A stretch of 64,000 bases of DNA, from the NCBI RefSeq assembly GCF_003688855.1, contig NZ_REFW01000001.1:1488001-1552000 (forward strand), in the 5' to 3' direction. The notes under the pieces were generated by a model. That model did no database searches and had not been told where the DNA came from. It saw only the letters and a program-made list of their open reading frames with translations. Made by a program: the position numbers and the translations under genes. This DNA is from Tessaracoccus antarcticus (lineage in GTDB: Bacteria; Actinomycetota; Actinomycetes; Propionibacteriales; Propionibacteriaceae). Below, one piece after another: positions 1 to 7,562 of the stretch (the stretch's first letter is position 1; the number at the start of each line of letters is the position of its first letter).

Positions 1-392
1 CCGAGGATGGCAATGACCCAGACGAGCACCAGGACCGTGATGCGGGTGGGGCCCTCCAGCATCACGAGGGACAGTGGTGTGTAGGTGCCCGCGATGAAGA
101 CGAAAATGTTGGAGTGGTCGATGCGGCGGAAAATCGCCAGTGTGGTCGGGCTCCAGGTGCCGCGGTGGTAGGCGGCGCTGGTGCCGAAGAGTTGCACGGC
201 CGCCAGGGTGTAGACGCCACAGCCGACGCGGCCGAGCAGGGTGGGGGCCAACGCTGTGAAGATCACACCCACGATGAGTGCCACGGGCGCGAAGCCCAGG
301 TGCAGCCAGCCGCGCATGACGGGTTTGGCGGGTGTGTCCACGCTGGGGTCCATGGGGGAGGGGCTCATAGTGGTGATCTGGCTCATTCTCAT
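1..392 (-). CDS. PAQR / hemolysin III (TrhA-like) membrane protein, 3' part outside window
   Basis: Reading leftward from ATG at 392 the frame stays open to the window edge (130 codons seen). It holds a short hydrophilic N-terminus, two or three hydrophobic segments and the family signature: SAAYHRG near residue 79, then RRIDHSNIFVFIAGTYTP. These His/Asp/Ser residues are the conserved metal-site residues of the PAQR/hemolysin III superfamily. Bacterial members (TrhA/YqfA) are integral membrane proteins linked to membrane lipid homeostasis; true haemolysis is not implied. In-frame alternative ATGs lie at 386 and 368. The gene follows the isoprenyl synthase on the same strand, as Rv1085c sits beside Rv1086 in M. 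tuberculosis. A perfect inverted repeat overlaps its probable promoter. Confidence 0.85.
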   Translation of the reverse strand, partial: MRMSQITTMSPSPMDPSVDTPAKPVMRGWLHLGFAPVALIVGVIFTALAPTLLGRVGCGVYTLAAVQLFGTSAAYHRGTWSPTTLAIFRRIDHSNIFVFIAGTYTPLSLVMLEGPTRITVLVLVWVIAIL

Positions 393-404
393 ACCTACGC
401 TTGA

Positions 405-430
405 AGTAACCTACGCAATCGTAGGTTACT
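405..430. promoter_or_regulatory. 11-bp perfect inverted repeat, probable operator of the PAQR gene
   Basis: AGTAACCTACG and CGTAGGTTACT flank a CAAT spacer, a perfect dyad 13-38 bases upstream of the PAQR start. The right-hand arm on the coding strand contains TAGGTT, a plausible -10. A third partial copy, ACCTACGC, lies at 393-400, 16 bases from the same octamer in the dyad. The size and symmetry fit a TetR-type dimer site; no run of T follows, so a terminator for the upstream gene is less likely. The regulator is not in the window. Confidence 0.55.
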
Positions 431-502
431 CCCCAGTGCCAGCCAATCCCCGCACGGGGCCCCGATGCGTCGACGTTGGACCTCGGCCCGGCTGGCAGGG
501 TG

Positions 503-1303
503 TCAGCGGCCGAACCGTCGTTCGCGGAGGGTGTAGTCGCGGAGGGCCCGCATGAAGTCCACTTTGCGGAAATCCGGCCACAGGGCCTCGCAGAAGTAGA
601 ACTCGCTGTGCGCCGACTGCCACATCAGGAATCCGGAGAGGCGCTGCTCGCCGGAGGTGCGGATGATGAGGTCCGGGTCGGGCTGCCCCTTGGTGTAGAG
701 GTGCTCCGCGATCTCCTCCACCTCCAGGGTGGTGGCGACGTCCTCGAGGGAGGCGCCCTGTTCCAGCCGGGATGCGAGCAGGGACCGCACGGCGTCACGC
801 ATCTCATGGCGGCCCCCGTAGGACACGGCCACGTTGACGTGCATGCCGGTGTGCCCGATGGTGGAGTTGGCGCACGCGATGAGCGACCGGGAACACTCCT
901 CGGGCAAGAGGTCCAGGGCGCCGACTGCCTGCACCCGCCACCGCTGGGTGGCGGCCAGCTGGGCCACGAGATCCTCGATGACCTTGAGAAGGGGGCCGAG
1001 TTCGTCATCGGAGGACCGGTCCAGATTGTCGGTGCTGAGCACCCACAGCGTCACCACCTGCAGGTTGGCCTCGTCGCACCACTCGACGAACTCCAGCAGC
1101 TTGTCGGCGCCGGCGCGATAGCCCACCTCGAGCGGCTCGCCGGGGGCGTTGAGCCGGGCCCACCGACGGTTGCCGTCGGCCAGCACTGCCACGTGCTGGG
1201 GGAGGCGCTCCATGTCCAGTTGGCCGCGCAACTGCGACACGTATGTCGCGTACAGCCACTTCGGAGGCCAGAAGCGGTCGACGAATCGTCGGAGTGCGGA
1301 CAT
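503..1303 (-). CDS. short-chain Z-isoprenyl diphosphate synthase (UppS family)
   Basis: 266 residues. It condenses isopentenyl diphosphate onto an allylic diphosphate in cis, making a precursor of the polyprenyl-phosphate carrier of wall synthesis. The pyrophosphate-binding motif HVAVLADGNRRWAR is at 37-50 with the catalytic Asp at 43; SYGGRHE and the RTSGEQRLSGFLMWQ region follow, as in the family. The DGNRRWAR variant (rather than DGNGRWA) and the PAQR neighbour are those of mycobacterial Rv1086, an omega-E,Z-farnesyl diphosphate synthase, so a short-chain product is more likely than full undecaprenyl diphosphate. Start ATG 1303 is only 6 bases after TAGGCT, so the message is probably leaderless. 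Confidence 0.9.
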   Translation of the reverse strand: MSALRRFVDRFWPPKWLYATYVSQLRGQLDMERLPQHVAVLADGNRRWARLNAPGEPLEVGYRAGADKLLEFVEWCDEANLQVVTLWVLSTDNLDRSSDDELGPLLKVIEDLVAQLAATQRWRVQAVGALDLLPEECSRSLIACANSTIGHTGMHVNVAVSYGGRHEMRDAVRSLLASRLEQGASLEDVATTLEVEEIAEHLYTKGQPDPDLIIRTSGEQRLSGFLMWQSAHSEFYFCEALWPDFRKVDFMRALRDYTLRERRFGR

Positions 1304-1309
1304 GGGAGC

Positions 1310-1315
1310 AGCCTA
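1310..1315 (-). promoter_or_regulatory. -10 box TAGGCT of a leaderless promoter (isoprenyl synthase)
   Basis: TAGGCT on the minus strand, six bases before the ATG at 1303. At this spacing transcription should begin at or within a base or two of the start codon. No purine-rich ribosome site lies between. Confidence 0.55.
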
Positions 1316-1445
1316 GGACCTTCGCGCGGATGGGGGAGCCCCCTGCGGTGCGATGGTCGACATTCCTGCGTGGGGTGTCCGGTGGGACGTGGCCACGGAG
1401 CGGCACGGATGTGGTGCCTTTCATGGTCCGTGGAACCATGGGGGC

Positions 1446-1997
1446 ATGGCTGGCAGAAATTCGAACGCGCGGGCGCGTGACATGGTCCTCTCGATGTTGG
1501 TGCTGCTGGTCCCCCTGGCGCTCATCACGTGGTTGTTCACGAGCGATCCCGCACCCGAGGTGGAGTCGGTGGACGTGGCATCCGTGCTGGCCAAGGCGGA
1601 GGAACAGTCGCCCTACCCCGTTCTGCGGGCAACGAACCTGCCTGCCGACTGGGTGCCGGTGCGTGTGGCCTGGGCCGCTGACGGGGACGCCTGGATCACG
1701 AACGAGCCCGCCGTGGGCAACTCGTGGCAGCTGGGCTACCTGGCGCCCAACCAGATCTACGTGGCCGTTCAGCAGCGCGACCGCGGCACCGCCACCTTCG
1801 TGTCGGACGTCACGCAGGACGGCCGGAGGAAGCCGGAGACCAGTGAGATCGCCGGGCGTTCCTGGGAGCACTGGATCTCCGACGGCGACCGCACCCGCAG
1901 CCTGGTGTGGCGCGACGGCGACATGGTGGCCGTGGTCTCAGGCGACACCACCTTCGAGCAGCTCGATGCCTTCGCGGGCACCCTGACCACACACTGA
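1446..1997 (+). CDS. DUF4245 family membrane-anchored protein
   Basis: 183 residues. A basic N-terminus, one transmembrane helix (about residues 12-30, VLSMLVLLVPLALITWLF) and an extracytoplasmic domain with the family's conserved stretches LPADWVPVRVAW, GYLAPNQIYVAVQQ and a closing LDAFAGTLTTH. The function of DUF4245 is unknown; it is an actinobacterial family and the M. tuberculosis member (Rv1100) lies in the same neighbourhood. The ATG at 1446 is preferred to the in-frame ATG at 1353 because the helix then begins near the N-terminus and AACCAT lies six bases upstream. It ends exactly where the convergent xseB ends. Confidence 0.8.
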   Translation: MAGRNSNARARDMVLSMLVLLVPLALITWLFTSDPAPEVESVDVASVLAKAEEQSPYPVLRATNLPADWVPVRVAWAADGDAWITNEPAVGNSWQLGYLAPNQIYVAVQQRDRGTATFVSDVTQDGRRKPETSEIAGRSWEHWISDGDRTRSLVWRDGDMVAVVSGDTTFEQLDAFAGTLTTH

Positions 1998-2204
1998 TCA
2001 GTCGTTCTCGCGGGCCTTGGAGACCTGGGCCCTCGCGTCCTCCAGGTGCTTCTGGCACAGGGAGGCCAGCTCCTCGCCGCGCTGCCACAGCGCCATCGAC
2101 TCTGCCAGCGGAACCCCGCCGGACTCGAGCTTGCGCACCACCTCCCCGAGTTCCTCGCGCGCCGCTTCGTAGGTGGGTGTCTCCGCAGAGGGCTTCTCAG
2201 CCAT
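1998..2204 (-). CDS. xseB: exodeoxyribonuclease VII small subunit
   Basis: 68 residues, the normal size of XseB. Contains the family core TYEAAREELGEVVRKLESG followed by PLAESMALWQRGEELASLC, two helices that pack several copies onto each XseA. Exonuclease VII degrades single-stranded DNA from both ends in the cytoplasm. Its ATG (2204) overlaps the xseA stop by eight bases, so the two are translationally coupled and cotranscribed. Convergent with the DUF4245 gene. Confidence 0.93.
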   Translation of the reverse strand: MAEKPSAETPTYEAAREELGEVVRKLESGGVPLAESMALWQRGEELASLCQKHLEDARAQVSKAREND

Positions 2205-3417
2205 GGTTCTCCTGTTCGTGGGTTCCGGTGACCTGAAGGTCCAGCTGGCCATCGGCCAGGTGGGCACGGATGGCGGTGCCCGGTGAGGTGTCGTGGATGG
2301 AGGAGATGGTGGAATCGCCGTCGAACAGGACGGCGTAGCCCCGCTCCAGGGTGGCTTTGGGAGACATGGCACGCACCCCGGCCAGCGCGGTACGGAGGCT
2401 GCCCTCCTCGGTCCGCAGTGCGGCGTCGATGCCGGAGGCGAGGCGGTGGCGCAGCAGGTCCAGGCGGTCGCCGTGTGCCGAGAAGGCGCTGCCGGGGTCC
2501 CGCAGCACAGGTCGGGAGCGGAGGTCATCAAGGCTGCGCTGGGCGAGGTCCAGGCGGTGCGCGATGGCATCGTCGAGCCGATCCCTGGCCTGCCCCATGA
2601 GCGCCACCTCGGCGTCGAAGTCGGGCACCACGCGCTTGGCCGCATCGGTGGGGGTGGAGGCGCGGATGTCGGCCACGAAGTCCAGGAGGGGCACGTCCTG
2701 CTCATGCCCGATGGCGGAGATCACAGGCGTGCTGCAGTTGGCGACGGCCCGCACCACACCCTCGTCGGAGAAGGACAGCAGATCCTCGAGGCGGCCGCCG
2801 CCACGCGCGACGATGATGACGTTGACCTCCTTGTCGCGGTCCAGGCGCTGGATGGCCGTGATGACGGATTCCGCGGAGTTCGGACCCTGCACGAGGCAGT
2901 GGGCCACGGTGAACACGGCGGGCCAGCGCCGCGCCACGTTGCTGAGGACGTCGTGTTCGGCATCGGATCCCTTACCGGTGACCAGCCCGATGCGACGGGG
3001 GATGAACGGCAGCCGCTTCTTGCGGTGTGCCTCGAAGAGTCCTTCGGCCTGCAGCGTGCGCTTGAGTTGCTCAAGGCGGGCCAGCAGTTTGCCCTCCCCG
3101 GCCACCACCAGTTCCAGACACTCAAAGCTCAGTGAGGTGTTGCGTTCCCAGACGCGGGGCCGGACGCGGGCCGTGACCCGGGAGCCCTCGGGCAACGGCC
3201 CGGCGGCGTCCAGCACCATGGCCGAGACCGTGACGGAGGCGGACATGTCGGCGATGCGGTCCCGGAACGTCAGGAACTGCGTAGGTCCGCTGCGGCGCTT
3301 GATCTCGATGACCTGCGCGTCCACCCAGATCTCGTTGCACCGCCCCACCCAGTCCTTGACCGCCATCACCACCCTGCCGAGCGGCTGCGGCTGTTCCTGG
3401 GAGCTCTCCAATGCCAT
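2197..3417 (-). CDS. xseA: exodeoxyribonuclease VII large subunit
   Basis: 406 residues, usual for the family. N-terminal OB-fold (about residues 15-110, beginning PLGRVVMAVKDWVGRC) binds single-stranded DNA; the catalytic exonuclease_VII_L domain follows, with GLVTGKGSDAEHDVLSN, IIVARGGGRLEDLLSFSDE and STPVISAIGHEQDVPLLDFVADIRASTP segments typical of XseA, then a helical C-terminal part. Start ATG 3417 lies seven bases after TAGGGT (3425-3430), so an in-frame longer reading to 3687 is not needed. First gene of an xseA-xseB operon, divergent from the YwiC-like gene. Confidence 0.95.
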   Translation of the reverse strand: MALESSQEQPQPLGRVVMAVKDWVGRCNEIWVDAQVIEIKRRSGPTQFLTFRDRIADMSASVTVSAMVLDAAGPLPEGSRVTARVRPRVWERNTSLSFECLELVVAGEGKLLARLEQLKRTLQAEGLFEAHRKKRLPFIPRRIGLVTGKGSDAEHDVLSNVARRWPAVFTVAHCLVQGPNSAESVITAIQRLDRDKEVNVIIVARGGGRLEDLLSFSDEGVVRAVANCSTPVISAIGHEQDVPLLDFVADIRASTPTDAAKRVVPDFDAEVALMGQARDRLDDAIAHRLDLAQRSLDDLRSRPVLRDPGSAFSAHGDRLDLLRHRLASGIDAALRTEEGSLRTALAGVRAMSPKATLERGYAVLFDGDSTISSIHDTSPGTAIRAHLADGQLDLQVTGTHEQENHG

Positions 3418-3424
3418 GGACGCC

Positions 3425-3461
3425 ACCCTAGTGCGGGGCCCCGCCAGCGGCTTCGTAGGAT
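3425..3461. promoter_or_regulatory. back-to-back leaderless promoters of xseA (-) and ywiC-like (+)
   Basis: TAGGGT on the minus strand (3425-3430) is seven bases from the xseA ATG; TAGGAT on the plus strand (3456-3461) is six bases from the ywiC-like ATG. The two -10 boxes are 25 bp apart and enclose the self-complementary GCGGGGCCCCGC at 3433-3444. RNA polymerases at both promoters would clash. Confidence 0.5.
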
Positions 3462-3467
3462 GACGGC

Positions 3468-4268
3468 ATGACCGCCACTGCCACCCGCCCCGCCCGGAAG
3501 CGGCGGGGCGCGCAGGGCTGGATGCCCAACCAGCACGGGGCCTGGGCCATGGTGACGGTGCCGTGGCTGCTGGGGTTCGTGCTGGCGCTGCGCGACGGTG
3601 GTGACATCGCCTCTGGTCTGATGCTCCTGGCATGCTGGTTGACGGGCTACTTCGCCTTCTTCGCCACGTCGCAGTGGCTGCGCTCACGGCTCAAGCCGCG
3701 CTACCTGCCTGCCGTTGCCACGTATGCCATCGCCACGGTGGTGCTGGGTCTCGGCGCGCTGGCGCTGCGGCCGCAGTGGTGGACCTGGGCTGCTGTGTTC
3801 GCGCCTCTGGTGGGCACGTCGCTCTGGCTGGCATGGCGCCGTGCTGAGCGTAGCCTTCGCTCCGGTGCGGCGACGGTGGCAGCCGCGAGCCTTCTGCCCC
3901 TGGTGTTGGGCAGCGACGCCCTGTGGCCGTGGACGGTTGCGCCCGCACTGCTGGGTGTGGCACTGGTGTGCTTCGCGTACTTCTTCGGCACGGTGCTCTA
4001 CGTCAAGACCCTCATCAGAAAACGGGGGAGCCCCGGCTGGGTGGTGGCCTCCGTGGTGTGGCACGTGGGGTGCGTGCTTGGCACGTACTTTCTTCCGGAA
4101 GCGATGCCGCGTGGACTGCTTGCAGGCTTCTTCGTGGTCATGGCACTGAGGGCCCTGGTGGTGCCCGGCCTCGGTCCGCTGCGGGGACGCAACGTCACGG
4201 CCGCAGCGGCCGGCATCGGCGAGTTCGTGGCCACCGGTGCCCTCGTGGCTGTCCTCCTGTGCAGCTGA
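3468..4268 (+). CDS. YwiC-like integral membrane protein
   Basis: 266 residues with about eight predicted transmembrane helices. The N-terminal WMPNQHGAWAM signature and the FFATSQWLRSR segment identify the YwiC-like family (named after Bacillus subtilis YwiC), whose function is not established. The PNQHGAWAM motif recalls membrane prenyltransferase-type proteins but the DxxxD motifs of UbiA enzymes are not seen. Start ATG 3468 is six bases after TAGGAT. Followed by ispH after 35 bases, which has its own promoter. Confidence 0.8.
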   Translation: MTATATRPARKRRGAQGWMPNQHGAWAMVTVPWLLGFVLALRDGGDIASGLMLLACWLTGYFAFFATSQWLRSRLKPRYLPAVATYAIATVVLGLGALALRPQWWTWAAVFAPLVGTSLWLAWRRAERSLRSGAATVAAASLLPLVLGSDALWPWTVAPALLGVALVCFAYFFGTVLYVKTLIRKRGSPGWVVASVVWHVGCVLGTYFLPEAMPRGLLAGFFVVMALRALVVPGLGPLRGRNVTAAAAGIGEFVATGALVAVLLCS

Positions 4269-4303
4269 TGGCCGCCTCTGGCCGCGTCTCCTAGACTGGG
4301 GGC

Positions 4304-5284
4304 ATGTCCTCAACAGTTGACCAGACGCCCAAGCGAGTCATCCTCGCCGCCCCGCGCGGGTACTGCGCGGGTGTCGATCGCGCCGTTGTGACCGTGGAGC
4401 GGGCGCTCGAGACCTATGGTGCCCCCGTCTACGTGCGGAAACAGATCGTCCACAACAAGCACGTGGTCCGGACGCTCGAGGAGCGCGGCGCCATCTTCGT
4501 GGACGAACTCGACTCAGTGCCCACGGGCGCCCGCGTGGTGTTCTCGGCCCACGGCGTCTCGCCGGCCGTCCATGATGAAGCGGCCGTACGGGAACTCAAA
4601 ACCATCGACGCCACCTGCCCACTCGTGACCAAGGTGCACCGCGAGGCGCAACGTTTCGCAGCCAAGGACGTCCAGATCCTGCTCATCGGCCACGCCGGCC
4701 ACGAGGAGGTCGAGGGGACCATGGGGCAGGCGCCGGAGCGGACCACCCTGGTGCAGCGCCCCGAGGACGTGGACGCGCTCGATTTGGACGGTGACGCCTC
4801 GATGGCATGGATCAGCCAGACCACGCTCAGCGTCGACGAGACCATGGAGACCGTGGATCGGCTTCGTGAGAAGTACCCCATGCTCATGGACCCGCCGTCG
4901 GACGACATCTGTTACGCCACCCAGAACCGCCAGCAGGCGGTCAAGCAGATCGCGCCGCGCTGCGACCTCGTGATCGTGGTGGGCTCCGTCAACTCGTCCA
5001 ACTCGGTTCGCCTCGTGGAGGTGGCGCTCGAAGCGGGCGCCAAGGCCTCCTACCTCGTGGACTACAACACCGAGATCAAGCCTGAATGGCTCGACGGCGT
5101 GTCCACCGTCGGGGTCACCAGTGGTGCCTCCGTACCGGAGGAACTGGTGGAGGGTGTTCTGGAGTTCCTGCTGGAGCGGGGCTACCCCGTGGCGGAGGAG
5201 GAGCGGCTGACCGAGGAGAACCTCACGTTCTCGCTGCCTCCCGAGCTGCGCCGCGACCTGAAGGCGTCAGCCCACAAGTACTGA
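4304..5284 (+). CDS. ispH: 4-hydroxy-3-methylbut-2-enyl diphosphate reductase
   Basis: 326 residues. Last step of the non-mevalonate isoprenoid pathway: reduces HMBPP to isopentenyl and dimethylallyl diphosphate with a [4Fe-4S] cluster. The three cluster cysteines are visible: C21 ([10 protein letters not shown]), C105 ([10 protein letters not shown]) and C203 (ICYATQNRQ). Substrate-binding histidines sit in [15 protein letters not shown] and [15 protein letters not shown]. Start ATG 4304 lies six bases after TAGACT (4292-4297), a leaderless arrangement. Its product feeds the isoprenyl synthase at 503-1303. Equivalent to lytB2 (Rv1110), next to xseA in mycobacteria. Confidence 0.97.
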   Translation: MSSTVDQTPKRVILAAPRGYCAGVDRAVVTVERALETYGAPVYVRKQIVHNKHVVRTLEERGAIFVDELDSVPTGARVVFSAHGVSPAVHDEAAVRELKTIDATCPLVTKVHREAQRFAAKDVQILLIGHAGHEEVEGTMGQAPERTTLVQRPEDVDALDLDGDASMAWISQTTLSVDETMETVDRLREKYPMLMDPPSDDICYATQNRQQAVKQIAPRCDLVIVVGSVNSSNSVRLVEVALEAGAKASYLVDYNTEIKPEWLDGVSTVGVTSGASVPEELVEGVLEFLLERGYPVAEEERLTEENLTFSLPPELRRDLKASAHKY

Positions 5285-5303
5285 GCCGCTCGCCCGGTTT
5301 GCC

Positions 5304-6572
5304 TCAGATGAGGAAACGGAAGAAGGGGCTGGTGGAGAGGATCTCCTCCACCCAGAACCCCGATTCGGTGATCCGCTGGAGCAGGAACGGGTAGGCGCTC
5401 GGGTGCCCCAGCTCGATTCCCACCACGGCCGGGCCGGTGTCGCGGCTGCTGCGCTTGATGTACTCGAAGTACGTGATGTCGTCCTCCGGGCCCAGGACGT
5501 CGTTGAGGAAGCGTCGCAGCGCGCCCGGTTCCTGCGGGAACTCCACCATGAAGTAGCGTTTGCGCCCCTCGTGGACGAGTGAGCGTTCCACCACTTCGGC
5601 GTAGCGGGCCACGTCGTTGTTGCCGCCGGAGACCAGCACCAGGACGCGTGAACCCGGCTCCAGGGTGATCCGGGGGCCGACGCCCCCCGTCGGCAACGAG
5701 GCGGACGCCAGCGCCGCGGCAGGTTCCGCGATGATGCCGTCCACCTGGTACATCTCCAGCATCTCGGAGCACACCTGCCCCTCCGGGACGGAGGTGAGCT
5801 CGATGTCAGCGTCCACGATGACGGAGTAGGTGTAGTCACCCATGCGGCTGACGGCGGCGCCGTCGACGAAGGTGTCGATGTCATGCAGTGTCACGGGGTG
5901 GCCGGCCGACAGCGCGGCGGCCACGCAGGCCGCGCCTTCCGGCTCGACGCCCACGAGCCGGACCTGTGGGTGCGTTGTCTGCAGCCATGCGGCGACGCCC
6001 GCCAACAACCCGCCACCCCCAACGGGCAGGACGACGACGTCGGGCACGAAGCCCAGCTGCTCGAAGGCCTCCACGATGGCGGTGGCCTGCCCTGCGGCGG
6101 TGCGGGGGTCGTTGAACGCAGGGACCAGGGTGCCACCGTGCTGGGTGACATGGGCGGCTGCGGCGGTGCCGGCCTCGTCGTAGTTCGCGCCCTGCATGAC
6201 GAGTTCGACGTGCCCGCGACCCAGGTTGATGATCCGTTGACGCTTCTGCCGCGGCGTGGTGGTGGGGACGATCACGGTGCCGGAGATGCCGAGGGCGGCG
6301 CAGCTGTAGGCCAGTCCCTGTCCATGGTTGCCGGCGGATGCGCACACCACGCCCGCGGCCTTCTCCTCCTCGGAGAGTTGACTGATGAGGTTGTACGCGC
6401 CGCGCAACTTGTACGAGCGGACCGGCTGGAGGTCCTCCCTCTTCAACCAGACATCACACCCCGTCGCCTCCGACAGGCGAATGCTCGGCTGGACGGGGGT
6501 GCGCGTCGCGACCCCGAAAAGCCGGTCGGCGGCTGCGGGGATCATCTCGGCCAGGTCAGTCAGCGCACTCAT
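5304..6572 (-). CDS. ilvA: threonine ammonia-lyase (biosynthetic threonine dehydratase)
   Basis: 422 residues. PLP enzyme turning threonine into 2-oxobutanoate, the first step to isoleucine. PLP lysine K55 in VRSYKLRGAYN, ASAGNHGQG near 78-86, and phosphate-binding GGGGLLAG at 185-192. The C-terminal 95 residues form one ACT-like regulatory domain (RYFMVEFPQEPGALRRFL onward), the short arrangement of Corynebacterium and Bacillus enzymes rather than the two-domain E. coli form. Start ATG 6572 has CACAAT seven bases upstream; the in-frame ATG at 6581 would lie inside that box. Convergent with ispH, 19 bases apart with no strong terminator. Confidence 0.93.
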   Translation of the reverse strand: MSALTDLAEMIPAAADRLFGVATRTPVQPSIRLSEATGCDVWLKREDLQPVRSYKLRGAYNLISQLSEEEKAAGVVCASAGNHGQGLAYSCAALGISGTVIVPTTTPRQKRQRIINLGRGHVELVMQGANYDEAGTAAAAHVTQHGGTLVPAFNDPRTAAGQATAIVEAFEQLGFVPDVVVLPVGGGGLLAGVAAWLQTTHPQVRLVGVEPEGAACVAAALSAGHPVTLHDIDTFVDGAAVSRMGDYTYSVIVDADIELTSVPEGQVCSEMLEMYQVDGIIAEPAAALASASLPTGGVGPRITLEPGSRVLVLVSGGNNDVARYAEVVERSLVHEGRKRYFMVEFPQEPGALRRFLNDVLGPEDDITYFEYIKRSSRDTGPAVVGIELGHPSAYPFLLQRITESGFWVEEILSTSPFFRFLI

Positions 6573-6779
6573 GGGCCCCATTGTGTCCCCGCCGCGTGCC
6601 GGGACGCGACCTTGGCAGGATGCCCCAGCCGTGCAACGGGCCGAAGGAGTGCTCCGGCCACTCGTCAGACCTGCGGCCACGGTTGTCAGACCACGGTCCA
6701 TGGCTGCGTGTCGCGGGGGACGGGATGATCCGAAGCGCCCTAGTCTCACCCTCAGCGCACGACAGTGAAGGAAGGCAAC

Positions 6780-7562
6780 GTGGCCTCGATGCAACTCGCT
6801 GCACCCGTGGGACTCCCGGAAGTCGGGGAGACCCTCGTGGAGACGCGTGACCTCAGCAAGGTGTACCGGGTGGGGGACTCCCGGGTGGTTGCGCTCAACC
6901 ACGTCAACCTCCGGATCCAGCGGGGCTCCTTCACGGCTGTCGTCGGGACCTCAGGCTCCGGCAAATCCACGCTGCTGAACATGCTCGCAGGCTTGGAGAA
7001 ACCAACGGGTGGTGAGATCCACGTGGCCGGGCAGCCCCTCCACAAGTTCTCCGAGTCGCAGCTCGTCAAGTACCGACGGGAGCAGGTGGGCTTCATCTTC
7101 CAGTCCTTCAACCTCCTGCAGTCCATGACCGCGCTGGAGAACGTGGCGCTGCCACTGTCCTTCCGCGGCACCAGCAAGAGCACGCGGCTGGCACGCGCCC
7201 GCGTGGTCCTCACACAACTGGGGCTGGAACACCACATGCACCACAAACCCAACCAGCTCTCCGGCGGCCAGCAGCAGCGGGTGGGCATCGCGCGCGCCAT
7301 GGCCGTGCAGCCGACGCTGGTGTTCGCCGATGAGCCCACCGGCAACCTGGACTCGAAGACGTCGGAGGAGACGCTGTCCCTGTTCCGGGCCGTGATCCGA
7401 CGCTTCGGGCAGACCTGGATCATGGTCACGCACGACCACCACCTGGCCAGCTTTGCCGACACGATCGTCTCCATCGGGGACGGACGCATCACCGACGTCA
7501 CCCACACCGACCACAACGAGCTGCACAACCCCACACGCACTGGAACAAAGGTGTCCACATGA
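6780..7562 (+). CDS. MacB/LolD-type ABC transporter ATPase
   Basis: 260 residues from GTG 6780. Walker A GTSGSGKST (56-64), Q-loop FIFQSFNLLQ, ABC signature LSGGQQQRVGIARA (160-173), Walker B LVFADEP (180-186) and the LDSKTSEE segment typical of the MacB/LolD/FtsE group, which act on a periplasmic or extracellular substrate without import. A ribosome site GGAAGG sits at 6770-6775 and a -10 TAGTCT at 6741-6746, so this operon has a leader. Alternative starts are GTG 6765 and ATG 6789. The stop overlaps the next gene (ATGA at 7559-7562): ATPase, secreted partner and permease are one operon. Confidence 0.9.
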   Translation: MASMQLAAPVGLPEVGETLVETRDLSKVYRVGDSRVVALNHVNLRIQRGSFTAVVGTSGSGKSTLLNMLAGLEKPTGGEIHVAGQPLHKFSESQLVKYRREQVGFIFQSFNLLQSMTALENVALPLSFRGTSKSTRLARARVVLTQLGLEHHMHHKPNQLSGGQQQRVGIARAMAVQPTLVFADEPTGNLDSKTSEETLSLFRAVIRRFGQTWIMVTHDHHLASFADTIVSIGDGRITDVTHTDHNELHNPTRTGTKVST

